Shown in pieces: positions 8,106 to 17,900 of a stretch of DNA of 64,000 nt. The notes below the pieces were generated by a model. The model searched no databases and had not been told where the DNA came from. It worked only from the letters and a program-made list of their open reading frames with translations. Source of the stretch: Maritalea sp049801075 (GTDB lineage Bacteria > Pseudomonadota > Alphaproteobacteria > Rhizobiales > Devosiaceae); contig NZ_JBNAGG010000001.1 of the NCBI RefSeq assembly GCF_049801075.1, positions 310,001-374,000 of the forward strand, read 5' to 3'. How positions within the stretch are numbered: position 1 is the stretch's first letter; every line of letters begins with the position of its first letter. Position numbers and translations under genes: made by a program.

Positions 8106-9342
8106 TTGGTTGTTTTTCTTTCAAAGCGATATAGCCGATCCATGCCAATGGCAGGCACAAGGCGGCTGCAGCATAAAATAGTACTGGCCCGCCCAATGTG
8201 ATGATCAATTGTGCGGCCAACAAAGGCGCAACGGCGCCTCCGAGATTGGACAGCATGTAGATGCCGAAAAACGAGTTTCGCTGATCTTTTGGCGCGACTC
8301 GATCCACAATGGTGAGAAACATGGGCAAAGCAATGATTTCGCCGAGTGTTGAAACCCCGATGGCCAAAACCCAAAGCCAGACAAATTGCTGTTGGTTGAT
8401 GGCAATCATCAATAGCGACAAGCCCAAACATGCAATGGCGACGAGAAAGGCCGTCCGCTCCCCCATTTCCATAATCTGCTTCATAAACAGGCCATGAATG
8501 ACCAACACAACAACTGTGTTGGTGACGGTGAGCATGGCGATGATCGCCGCCAGATCGGGCACGCCCAAATTGATCATATGCAAGGTCAACGGCTCGTCGG
8601 TTTGCGCATAGATAAAGACCAACAGCAAGTTAGAGATGAACAAGGCGACAAATAGACGATGTTTGAAAGCTTCTTTTAAGACGGAAAGGCTTGAGCCACG
8701 TTCCTTAGCGGTCGGCGTGTCCTCAATTTCTGGCAATTTGAACTGAATGGCATAACCCAAGAAAACATAGCTTGCGGCAGCGATGAGGAAAATTGAGTTG
8801 TTTCCATTTTGAATAAACCAGAGGCCAATGAATGGCCCGACTGCGCCTGCAATGTTCACAATGTAATATCGCACATGGAAGAGCGCTGGGCGCTGTTCTT
8901 CATTTTCGGCCAATTCGCCCAAAGATGAGCGCAAAAGTGGCTCTAACACCCCTCCAGCGACCGAGAACAAGGTGATCGCGATAAAGTAAGCCTGCAAGTT
9001 GGGCAGGAATGCTAAAACTAGAAAGCAAATGATGGTCAGCAAGTTGGCGCCATGCATCAAATTCTTTTTCCGCATCCCGTCGGCAATGAATCCAGCAATG
9101 GGTGATGCCGCCAAACCGACAAATGCGCCCAAAGTAAACAGAAAGCCGATTTGAAAAACGGTTGCGCCCAAGCGCTCACTCAAAATGACAGCTAAAAACG
9201 GGAAGACCATAAAACTGGTCAATCGGGTCAAAGTGATCGCGACAATAAAGAATTGGGCGTGGGGCGGCAGGCTGCGCAAAGTTGCAACAAAGCCCCCTGC
9301 ATTCTTTTCATTGGCCACGCTGTTCTCCCCCCAAACGTCCAT
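8074..9342 (-). CDS. Major facilitator superfamily transporter
   Basis: A polytopic inner-membrane transporter of about 420 residues with roughly 12 hydrophobic segments. The loop after the second segment reads GFIADGMRKKN, corresponding to the MFS motif A (GxxxDrxGrr). The protein resembles drug-efflux type MFS permeases. The start is unclear: the ATG at 9342 is used here, but a GTG at 9318 has a much stronger ribosome-binding site (GGGGGGAG) and would give MANEKNAGG as N-terminus. The frame stays open further upstream to 9576. The gene leads a minus-strand trio with the GSCFA and SGNH-like genes and is divergent from NRPS1, sharing its regulatory region. Export of the cluster product is the simplest inferred role. 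Confidence 0.85.
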   Translation of the reverse strand: MDVWGENSVANEKNAGGFVATLRSLPPHAQFFIVAITLTRLTSFMVFPFLAVILSERLGATVFQIGFLFTLGAFVGLAASPIAGFIADGMRKKNLMHGANLLTIICFLVLAFLPNLQAYFIAITLFSVAGGVLEPLLRSSLGELAENEEQRPALFHVRYYIVNIAGAVGPFIGLWFIQNGNNSIFLIAAASYVFLGYAIQFKLPEIEDTPTAKERGSSLSVLKEAFKHRLFVALFISNLLLVFIYAQTDEPLTLHMINLGVPDLAAIIAMLTVTNTVVVLVIHGLFMKQIMEMGERTAFLVAIACLGLSLLMIAINQQQFVWLWVLAIGVSTLGEIIALPMFLTIVDRVAPKDQRNSFFGIYMLSNLGGAVAPLLAAQLIITLGGPVLFYAAAALCLPLAWIGYIALKEKQPIAEEREIESV

Positions 9343-9573
9343 TGTTGGATCGTTCTTATCTTGCGATGTGATGTCTGCTTTTTTCAGGCAAGCATTTTTA
9401 TGTTTGAACACATCACAAGTTTGACAGCGTAGCGTCATATGGATCGGATATCCATTGCAAGAGATGCATAGGGTATGCAGATTCAGCATTGGATTGATGC
9501 ACAAATCGGAATTAGCCTGTTCGAGTTGCCGAACCATAAAATGGCGGTGACCAATAACGATAATATCAGGTGC

Positions 9574-9595
9574 CATATGTTGAAGAAAACATATG
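9574..9595. repeat. Perfect inverted repeat in the divergent NRPS1/MFS regulatory region
   Basis: CATATGTT (9574-9581) and AACATATG (9588-9595) are perfect 8-nt arms separated by 6 nt. The dyad lies about 230 nt upstream of the MFS start and 345 nt upstream of NRPS1. It has the size of a dimeric regulator's operator. No regulator is known, although a LysR gene closes the locus. Confidence 0.4.
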
Positions 9596-9633
9596 TCTTG
9601 GTTGCCAATTATGCTCTGGGAGGGACTAGCATT

Positions 9634-9729
9634 ATGGGCGAAAAAAATATTTTAAGAACAAACTTAAAAACGCCGATGATCATTTGTGTGTCCATGCACT
9701 TCGGCGCAACCAAGTTAGTGCGTTTATAG
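9634..9729 (+). CDS. Possible 31-residue leader peptide upstream of NRPS1
   Basis: A short reading frame beginning MGEKNILR and ending KLVRL runs from an ATG at 9634 to a TAG at 9727-9729. What makes it notable is the ribosome-binding site: GGGAGGG at 9618-9624 ends 9 nt before the ATG, the best such site in the 0.6 kb between the MFS gene and NRPS1. The peptide shows no run of a single amino acid that would suggest classical amino-acid attenuation, no signal peptide and no known motif. It is followed 23 nt later by a long hairpin. It could be a regulatory leader or a chance frame. Confidence 0.25.
   Translation: MGEKNILRTNLKTPMIICVSMHFGATKLVRL
9650..9669. repeat. Second inverted repeat upstream of NRPS1
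   Basis: TTTTAAG (9650-9656) and CTTAAAA (9663-9669) form perfect 7-nt arms around a 6-nt centre, the same spacer length as the dyad at 9574-9595. The sequences of the two dyads differ. It falls inside the possible leader frame, so at most one of the two readings may matter. Confidence 0.3.
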
Positions 9730-9752
9730 CCTTTTCGCATTGCACCCAATTT

Positions 9753-9829
9753 GATCGGACCTCGCACTTCATCTCCCTCGCTTTAGCTTTCGCTACTAAA
9801 GATCTAGGCGCATGGCGCGAGGTTCGATC
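9753..9829 (+). promoter_or_regulatory. Long stem-loop in the leader region of the NRPS operon
   Basis: The arms 9753-9765 (GATCGGACCTCGC) and 9817-9829 (GCGAGGTTCGATC) pair over 13 positions in RNA, with one G-U wobble. Inside the 51-nt loop a second hairpin can form between CTTTAG (9781-9786) and CTAAAG (9796-9801). The right arm is followed by ATTTTAT, a weak U-rich tail. The structure lies 110 nt before the NRPS1 start codon. It could be an attenuator, a cis-regulatory leader or a terminator for a short upstream transcript. The rest of the 9343-9939 interval shows only the two dyads and the short frame listed separately; I could not place a convincing -35/-10 pair. Confidence 0.45.
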
Positions 9830-9939
9830 ATTTTATCCATGGGCATTATGACCAACAAAATAGCGGTAATCTCGCTAATTTGGATGCCCAAAAGGTCAAG
9901 AAGTTGGCAACCCATCCATAGTATTTGAGATCTTTAAAG

Positions 9940-12900
9940 ATGCCAGATTTTATAAATCCATTTCGCTCCACACCGGCCAACCATTTGGATTTGAACCGGA
10001 CCGCCCTTTCATATGAAGGGCAGAAAATGGATTATGGCAGCTTAGAGCGAAGTGCTGCCGCGCTGGCAGCGACAATCAGTAGCCTAAACCTTACTATCGC
10101 GCACGAACTTGGACGTGCCACCATCGGCATTTCGCTACACCGCGGGCCGAATGTTTTTATTGTCATGTTGGCGTGCCTTAAAGCGGGCTGCGTTGTGGTG
10201 CCGATCGATCCGGCACATGGTGAAGAGTATAAACGAGATTTGGTTGAAACCGCGCAGTGCGGATTGGTGATTGCCGATCAGCCTGAAAGCTGGGCGGACA
10301 CAAGTTTTCAGACGTTTGAAAGCCTTGAGGCAATTAAAGTCGCACAAGTAACGCCGCCTACACCGCTGGAAGCTGGCGATGTGGGATTCGTGCTGTTTAC
10401 GTCTGGCACGACGGGAAAGCCCAAGGGCGTGATGTTGGCACTGGATGCCATGTTGATGGCCGCAGCGGAATTCGGTGCGCGCACGGAGATTAATTCCAAA
10501 TCGATTATTGCGCAATTCACGGGCCTCTCTTTCGATTCTTCGGTGCTGGAATTTTTAGAGGCCTATTTGCATGGGGCCGAATTGGCGATAGTGCCGGAGG
10601 CTGCCCGGTTGGCGCCAGAGGAATTGGCATCATTTCTCGTGGCTGAAAATGTTACGCATTTGACGTTGCCCGCTGCCCTCGCACCTTACTTGCCGCAACG
10701 GCAAGATTATGCGTTGGACGCGTTAATTTGCGTTGGCGACAAGCTTGATGATCAATTGCTGTGGGATTGGGCCGCGATTTGTCCAACTTTCAATGGTTAT
10801 GGACCAACAGAAGCTTCGGTTTGCACCAGCCTTTGCAAAATTGAACCGAACATGCCGATCAGTTTGGGCTCGTCTTTGAAGCATGTCCAATTGTCTCAAG
10901 ACCCGGAAAGCCTTGAATTGGTGATTAGTGGCTTTGGCCTTGCGAATGGCTATATGGGCGCGCCTGAACAAACCGCTGAACACTTTGTAAAAGGCGACGA
11001 TGGCCTCGTTCGATATTTTACGGGCGATGAAGTTCAGGCAGTCCCAGACGGCACCTTTAAGTTTGTCGGCCGGACAGACTTTCAAGCGAAAATTCGCGGT
11101 GCGCGCGTTGAAACCAATGCCATTGAAACTGTGTTGTTGGAGCAAAACGAGGTGCGTGAGGCGGCTGTGCTTGCCGTTGGTGACAATAGCAGTGACCGAC
11201 ATCTTGTGGCGTTCGTGGTGGCAAATGCTGACGAGAATGAGTTGTTGCCGCGGTTGAATGACGTACTGTCTAAGCGGCTTCCTGAGTCTCATTTCCCTAA
11301 ATATTTCAAATTTTTGGATCGCTTGCCTTACACATTGAATCACAAAGTTGATCGCAAAGCTCTGGCAGCCCTCGCGACTGCTGATGCTGAAATCGACTAT
11401 TCAGACGATGATTTGGAAAGTGCGGCGCGTGCGGCTTTCTTGCATGAAGTTGGACGAGAGCATGTCGAGTTGGATCAAGACTTCTTCCAGCTTGGTGGCG
11501 ATTCAGTTGGCGCGATGCGGCTTTTGGCCAAACTATCGAAGCTAACTGGCCGCAGAGTTGCAGTTGGCGACTTTCGGAAGGCACCGACACTTGCCGCGTT
11601 GATTGATCTGCTGGAACGCGATGCGGCCGATATTGTGCAGATTGAACTGAACCAACGTGACACAGATGTTTTGCCGCTGTCGCAGCAGCAAAATGCGGCT
11701 TGGTATATGTTCAACCAAGACCCGACCAGCAAAGCCTATCTTGCCGAAGCCGTGCATCATTTTGAAGGCGCGTTTGATCCTGATGCGATGCTGAAAGCGG
11801 CGCAGAAGATTTTTGATCGGCACGAGATCTATCGCACAATCTTTTTCGAAGATCAGGGTGAACCCGTTCAGCAAATTTTGCAGCATCACAAGGTTGAATA
11901 TCCGAGCATCGATGCCACGCATGTTTCAGCAGATGCGCGCGATAATTTTATCAAGCAGACATTTGCCGAAGTGCTGCCGGGTATTTTTGATTTGAGCAAA
12001 CTGCCACTGGCACGGTTTGCTTTGATCAAATTTTCTGACCAGCACCACGCACTGCTACATCAAGAACATCACATCGTGCATGATGGATGGGGCGGCTCTG
12101 AGTTCACGGCAGAATTGATGGGCTGGTATCATCATTTTGCTTCGCCTGATTACGAATACTCTCCAGCAGAACCGCCGCAATATTCGGACTTTTTGCTCAC
12201 ACAAACGAAATGGCTCACCTCACCTGATGCGGAGCGGCAAAAGGCCTATTGGGTTGAACAACTTGCAGATGCGCCACGTGCGGTGTCGATATTTGGTAAG
12301 AAGTCTACGCGACTTGGCTTTGAAGGCGGTTATGAGCGCATCGATTTCACCCGCGCTGAGTGGGCAAGATGTGAGGATATGTGCCGGGAAATTGGTGTAA
12401 CGCCTTTTGGCTTCATCTCATCGGTGCTCAACTTGATGCTGTGGCAATATTCGGGCGAGCAAGACATTGTTTTCGGGGCACCATTTGCTAACCGAAATTG
12501 GCTCAACAGCCAATCAGTCCTTGGCATGTTGGTGAACACGTTGGTGCTTCGCGCCAAAATCGATCCTGATCAAGACGCACTTTCATTTATTCAGCACACG
12601 CAAAAGACAATTGATGCCGCCTATGCCAATCAGGAAATGCCTTTTGGTGCCGTGGTTGAGGCGCTTAACCCAGAAAGGTTTGGCGGGCAGAATCCCTTAT
12701 TCAATGTTTTGCTTGGCTTCCATGATGCGCCCATTGATGTGGATGACATTGACGGGCTGCGCTGGCGCAAAGATGAAACGGTGATTTCCAAAACCACCAA
12801 GTTTGATTTGGACTGCTTGGTGGTGAACCGTGACAAGCATTTCACAGACAATGATATGGTCTCGTTTCTCTGGGAATATCGCAGCGATATTTATCATGCT

Positions 12901-14820
12901 GATGAAATTCGCAATTTTGTTGAGAGCTTTAAACAGGTGTTTTTGGCCCTGTGTGAAACTCGGGAAATGGCCCTTGCCGACGTGCCGAGCCTGACGACAG
13001 AACAAAAGGATGTTCTGCTGTTTGATTGGGGACGTGGCTATGATGTGCCTTCGCATGTTCGGGCCCAACTTGATGGCAAGAGTTTTGTCGAGGCGCTCAA
13101 TGAGCAGCTTAAAACCCAGGGCGACCATATTGCATTACGGGCTGGCCATGAGGTGATGAGCTATCGCCAATTGGATGCGCGTTCTGATTCTCTTGCGGCA
13201 GCTCTTGAACATAAGGTGCAGCCCAATGGTCGTGTGGCGATTTATGCGGCGCGGGGCATGGCGCAAATTGTAGCGATGGTTGCGGTGCAGAAACTTCAGG
13301 GCACCATTGTTTGCCTTGATCCGTCCCTGCCCGATGCCCGCATTGAGCATATGTTGCGCGATAGTGCACCAAGCATTGTGCTTTGGGACGAGGCGTTGCC
13401 GCCGCAAGCACAGTCTTTCGAATGCATGGAGATCAATGAGGCACGTGCTTCAGAGGCAAGCTTTGGAGACCGACCGTTGCAAGATGGGCATTTGGCTTAT
13501 GTGAATTACACGTCAGGCTCTACCGGGCAGCCAAAGGGCGTGGAAATTTACGCGAATAGCTTGTTGGACGAATGCGCTCATCTGATGTCGATTATGGCGC
13601 TTGATGCGCAATCGCGCGGTGTTAGCCTTTCTCACACGGGGTTTGATGCATATCACGGCGAAATTTGGCCCCTGCTGCTTGCAGGTGGCAGTGTTTCGCT
13701 GATTGCGGATCAGGAACGCGATGATTTGGGCGGTTTGATGCAGTTGATGCGGGAGCAACATGCCAGCGTGGCCTGTTTGCCGACCGGACTGCTGGAAGAA
13801 GCATTCAACAGCGATGTAACTTGGCCGGATAGTTTGAAGGTTTTGGCCGCGGGTGGTGATCGACTTTCTGCTGTTCGTTTGCCTGACGGATTTGATGCGA
13901 AACTGCTCAATCTTTATGGCCCGACTGAAACCACCATTGACGCCACGTTTTATGAAGTGCCGCACAAAGAGCCTGGGGCGCCACCTATCGGTCGACCTGC
14001 TGCTTATACAAGTGCTTTGGTGATGGATGGCAAACGGTTATGCCCGGTTGGCGCGCCGGGAGAATTGGTGATCGGTGGTTCAGGCATTGCCAAGGGTTAT
14101 CTCAATTTGCCGGCTGAGACCGCTAAGTCTTTCGTGCAATTTGCCGAATGGCCGAATGAAAGATTTTATCGGACTGGCGACAAAGTACGTTGGCGCCATA
14201 ATGGGCAGTTGGAATTTTTGGGTCGTATTGATGACGAAATTCAACTGCGTGGCTATCGGATTGCGCCTGCAGAAATTGTAAGCCGTTTGCAAATCCATCC
14301 TGATGTGGCGCAGGCGGCGGTTGCGGTGAAAAACAGCGCACTTTGCGCTTATGTGACGGTGACGAGCAATGTCGATGAAGACAAGCTAACACGTCATTTG
14401 AAAGCGCAACTTGCCAAGGTGTTGCCGAAATATATGGTGCCCAATACGATCATGGTGTTGGATCGCCTGCCGCTGACGCCTCAAGGCAAGGTGGACGTTA
14501 AAGCGCTGCCAGAAACAATTGGCCAGACCGCGCAATATGTTGCGCCAGAAACGCAAACTGAAACAGATTTGCATGCGCTTTGGTGTGCAGCGCTAAATGT
14601 TGAAAAACTCAGCATTGCCGATAATTTCTTCACAGTGGGCGGACATTCGCTTTTGGCCATTCGGTTGATTGGACGCATTCGCGATCAGTTTAATGTCGAA
14701 CTTAAAGTGAATGACTTTTTCGACCATGCGACTGTGCAGGATTTGGCGGAATATATTGATCTGATAAAGGGCAGCCTCGCCGAACCAGAAGCTGATTATC
14801 AATTTGACGGTGAGTTCTGA
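9940..14820 (+). CDS. NRPS1: nonribosomal peptide synthetase, A-T-C-A-T
   Basis: The 1626-residue protein is a loading module plus one extension module of a cytosolic peptide synthetase. Domains in order: A1 (about 1-490; FTSGTTGKPKG at 153, core Asp199), T1 (Ser522 in LGGDS), C (about 590-1030; active-site HHIVHDG at 710-716), A2 (about 1045-1535; core Asp1236) and T2 (Ser1570 in VGGHS). Hand-read specificity codes in GrsA order are D-S-L-T-I-V-G-V-C-K for A1, closest to aromatic (Phe/Tyr) codes, and D-A-G-C-A-G-L-I-D-K for A2, which I cannot assign. The absence of a C domain before A1 marks it as chain-initiating. The ATG at 9940 is preferred to a TTG at 9925 because GAGA lies 9 nt upstream of it. 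The stop TGA shares one base with the NRPS2 ATG, so the genes are coupled. Confidence 0.95.
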   Translation: MPDFINPFRSTPANHLDLNRTALSYEGQKMDYGSLERSAAALAATISSLNLTIAHELGRATIGISLHRGPNVFIVMLACLKAGCVVVPIDPAHGEEYKRDLVETAQCGLVIADQPESWADTSFQTFESLEAIKVAQVTPPTPLEAGDVGFVLFTSGTTGKPKGVMLALDAMLMAAAEFGARTEINSKSIIAQFTGLSFDSSVLEFLEAYLHGAELAIVPEAARLAPEELASFLVAENVTHLTLPAALAPYLPQRQDYALDALICVGDKLDDQLLWDWAAICPTFNGYGPTEASVCTSLCKIEPNMPISLGSSLKHVQLSQDPESLELVISGFGLANGYMGAPEQTAEHFVKGDDGLVRYFTGDEVQAVPDGTFKFVGRTDFQAKIRGARVETNAIETVLLEQNEVREAAVLAVGDNSSDRHLVAFVVANADENELLPRLNDVLSKRLPESHFPKYFKFLDRLPYTLNHKVDRKALAALATADAEIDYSDDDLESAARAAFLHEVGREHVELDQDFFQLGGDSVGAMRLLAKLSKLTGRRVAVGDFRKAPTLAALIDLLERDAADIVQIELNQRDTDVLPLSQQQNAAWYMFNQDPTSKAYLAEAVHHFEGAFDPDAMLKAAQKIFDRHEIYRTIFFEDQGEPVQQILQHHKVEYPSIDATHVSADARDNFIKQTFAEVLPGIFDLSKLPLARFALIKFSDQHHALLHQEHHIVHDGWGGSEFTAELMGWYHHFASPDYEYSPAEPPQYSDFLLTQTKWLTSPDAERQKAYWVEQLADAPRAVSIFGKKSTRLGFEGGYERIDFTRAEWARCEDMCREIGVTPFGFISSVLNLMLWQYSGEQDIVFGAPFANRNWLNSQSVLGMLVNTLVLRAKIDPDQDALSFIQHTQKTIDAAYANQEMPFGAVVEALNPERFGGQNPLFNVLLGFHDAPIDVDDIDGLRWRKDETVISKTTKFDLDCLVVNRDKHFTDNDMVSFLWEYRSDIYHADEIRNFVESFKQVFLALCETREMALADVPSLTTEQKDVLLFDWGRGYDVPSHVRAQLDGKSFVEALNEQLKTQGDHIALRAGHEVMSYRQLDARSDSLAAALEHKVQPNGRVAIYAARGMAQIVAMVAVQKLQGTIVCLDPSLPDARIEHMLRDSAPSIVLWDEALPPQAQSFECMEINEARASEASFGDRPLQDGHLAYVNYTSGSTGQPKGVEIYANSLLDECAHLMSIMALDAQSRGVSLSHTGFDAYHGEIWPLLLAGGSVSLIADQERDDLGGLMQLMREQHASVACLPTGLLEEAFNSDVTWPDSLKVLAAGGDRLSAVRLPDGFDAKLLNLYGPTETTIDATFYEVPHKEPGAPPIGRPAAYTSALVMDGKRLCPVGAPGELVIGGSGIAKGYLNLPAETAKSFVQFAEWPNERFYRTGDKVRWRHNGQLEFLGRIDDEIQLRGYRIAPAEIVSRLQIHPDVAQAAVAVKNSALCAYVTVTSNVDEDKLTRHLKAQLAKVLPKYMVPNTIMVLDRLPLTPQGKVDVKALPETIGQTAQYVAPETQTETDLHALWCAALNVEKLSIADNFFTVGGHSLLAIRLIGRIRDQFNVELKVNDFFDHATVQDLAEYIDLIKGSLAEPEADYQFDGEF

Positions 14821-14975
14821 TGGTTCTTGAGCTTTTGCGGCAAGCCAAGGCAGAAGGCATTCAGCTTTATGTGGAAGCTGGGAAGCTCAAATTTCGCGCG
14901 CGCATTCGACCGCCAAGCGATGATTTGCGCCAAGCCATTATGGGCCGCAAATCGGACTTGATCGCTTTTTTTGAA
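14820..14975 (+). other. TubC-type N-terminal docking domain of NRPS2
   Basis: Residues 1-52 begin with LLRQAKAEGIQLYVEAGKL and end near KSDLIAFFEE. This matches the helix, short hairpin with GI.L...+L, and closing helix with K..L pattern of TubC N-terminal docking domains. Such domains grip the C-terminal tail of the upstream synthase, here expected to be the acidic end of NRPS1 (ADYQFDGEF). Confidence 0.75.
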
Positions 14976-17900
14976 GAACGGGCGCCTGCACAGAAAAATG
15001 ACGGCCCGCAAGCTGGTGATCCAACTTCCGCCGCGCCTTTATCCCATACGCAGAGACGTGTTTTTTATCAAGAAACAGCGTTTGATCTGCAAGATACATA
15101 TGTGATGCGCGCCGCCTATCGCTTTGATGGGCAGTTAGACGTTGAGCGGCTTGAACGGGCGCTAAATGCTATCTTGGATCGACACACAATCTTGCGTTCA
15201 ACGTTTTCGATTGATGATTCAGGTGAAGCGACGCAAACTCCCGTTGCTGATATTGAGTTCGCTTTTGATGTTCAAGAAGCAGGAGACTTTGACAGTTGGA
15301 TTGCCAAGCAAATGGCCGTGCCGTTGGATATTGGCAAGGGCATGGTTGGCTACGCTGGGCTGCTAAAGCAGCAAGATACGAACTATCTGTTTTTTGCCTT
15401 TCACCATTTGGTGTTTGATGGATGGTCGTTCGATTGTTTTTACAAAGAACTGGCGGCTCTTTACAACGCTAACGAAGGCCAGATCCTGCCGGACATTCCT
15501 TTTCAATATATGGATTTTGCGCGGTGGCAGAGCGACAAAGACTGGTCGGAAAAAAGCCGCATGTTTTGGCGCGAGCAACTGGACGGCGCGTCAATTCTCA
15601 ACACCATCAAGCCCGACCATGCACGTCCATCTCAAGCGAGTTTTTCTGGGCGGCTACTATCTATGCCGGTTGATCGCACTACTTTGGAGGGATTGCGTGA
15701 TTTGGCACGTGCGTGCGAATGCAGCCTTTATTCGGTGATGTTGGCTGCGTTTTATGTGGTGGTGGCCCGATATAGCCAGACTGAAGATTGCGTGATTGGC
15801 ACGCCTGTGGCAGGCAGACAAGGTGCAAAGCTTGACAATCTGATCGGCTTTTTCGCCAATATGGTGCCGCTGCGGGTGCAGGCGGATCATCAGTTAAGTT
15901 TTCGCGAGTTCGTTAGCTGTGTGCACAAAAGCAATTTGGCCGCGCAGGCCCATCAAGATTTGCATTTTGAGCAGATTATTGAACAGCTTGGCTTTGCAGG
16001 TGAAGCGAGTTTTACACCCCTCACCCAATTGATCTTTTCTCTCGCTGAGGAAGCCGAGGCTTGCCCTACGTTGGATGGGAAAATAGGCGAGAAAATTGAC
16101 CTCGACGCGCATCATCTTGGATTTGAAATTGAATTGCATTTGACTGGCACGTCTGATGGTGGCCTGGTTGCAAATTGGCTATATGCTGACAAGCTTTTTG
16201 AGCAGGAAACCATTGAAGCTATTGCCCAAACATATGCTTATGCCTTGGATTGTTTGACAAGCGAACCTGATCAAAAGCTCGCCGAGGTAGCCTTGCTAGC
16301 ACCTAAAGTTCGGGAAAACTGGGATGCACTCAACAGCGTATCGGCCCCCTATCCGCTTGAGCTAGGTTTTGCAGACCTGTTTGAAAAACAGGTTGAGGAA
16401 ACACCAGACGCAAAGGCCTGCGCTTGGCTCAGCAAAGATGGTGCTGTTCAACAGCTGAGTTATGCTGACCTGAACGCGCATGCCAATGGGCTGGTAGCTC
16501 AATTGATCGCGAATGGTGCGCATGTCGGCAGTCGTGTGGGGATTTTTGTGGGCGACGAGGCTGACAATCTGATTGCTTTGATCGCCGTGCAAAAAATCGG
16601 CGGTGCCTATGTGGTGCTGGATAGCAATAATCCGGCGGCACGCAATGAGCAGATTATTCAGGATACGGAATGCACGCAATTGATTGGCACCGCGCAGCAA
16701 TGTGCGGAGTTCGCGCAACTTATTTGCGTTGAGCCTGATGGACGCATTGTAGCGAAAAACCCGAACCGAGCAGTTGATGGTTGGCACAGTGAAATGCCAG
16801 CTGTATTTGTGTTTACGTCCGGATCGACGGGCAAACCGAAGGGCGCAGCGTTGCCCGCCAGTGCACTGACCAATTTGATTTTTGCTAGCAAGGAGCGGTT
16901 TGGTTTTACCTCCAAACAATGTTTCGGCGTGGCGTCCACCCTCATTTTTGATGCCCATCTTTTTGAGATTTATGTAGCGTTGGCGTTTGGAGGGTCCATT
17001 GCGCTGTTTGAACCAACGCGGTTTCGTGACGGAAAACTGCTGAACCAAGATCAAGAACGGCTTGCCGTTGATTATTTGTTCGCCACACCAACGACTTGGC
17101 AATATCTGCTTGATGATGGTTGGCACCCGACGGCGCAACAGACCATTATTTCTGGCGGCGAAGCCCTTACTGCGCAGCTGAAATCCAATCTATTTGCCGC
17201 TAATCCTGACCTAAATCTGATCAATATTTACGGCCCGTGTGAATGCACCGGTTATGTTTTGGCGGCCGCGCTTGGCGACTGCGAAGACGTGCATGTTGGC
17301 AAGCCGCTGCCGAATACTGGTACCCATGTGCTTGATGCATATGGCAACCCTTGCCCGGCCCATTGTGAAGGCGAATTGGTGCTGTCGGGTGCGCAAGTGG
17401 GCCTGCATTATCTCGACAATGAGAAGCTGACAGCAGAACGGTTCGGTCAGCTTAATGTTAGTGGACAGACTGTGCGGACCTATGCCACGGGCGATGTGGC
17501 GAAACGATGCGCTGATGGGACCATTAAAATTGTTGGTCGCCGTGACTTCCAGGTTAAAATCAACGGTGTGCGCATTGAACTGGAAGAAGTTGAAACGGCG
17601 CTGATGCAGCATGAAGCCGTGAGCCAAGCGGCGGTTGTTGCAAATGCCCTGCCTGATGGCAGCAAGCAATTGCTGGCTTATGTTCAAACGTCGCTAGAGC
17701 CGGGGCAAGTAAGTGGCGTGCTGGCCAGTTTTCTTGCAGAGCATCTGCCGCCAAGTTTTATGCCTGCTCACTATATTGTGCTTGATGACATGCCTCTGAC
17801 CAGTAGTGGCAAAATTAACCGGAAAGGCCTGCCCGCACGGGATATTACGCAACAAGTGCAACAAGGCACCGCGCCGCGCAATCAGGCTGAGCAAGACTTA

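Noticed and set aside
9753..9829. A tRNA-like gene, because of its 77-nt span and a GGTTCGATC segment
   Set aside because: The 13-bp outer stem and the lack of D, anticodon and T arms do not fit a tRNA cloverleaf.
16362..17138. A 258-codon minus-strand frame inside NRPS2, and several similar antisense frames in the other synthases
   Set aside because: They mirror well-conserved adenylation domains on the other strand, and their translations are rich in Arg, His and Gln with no motif.
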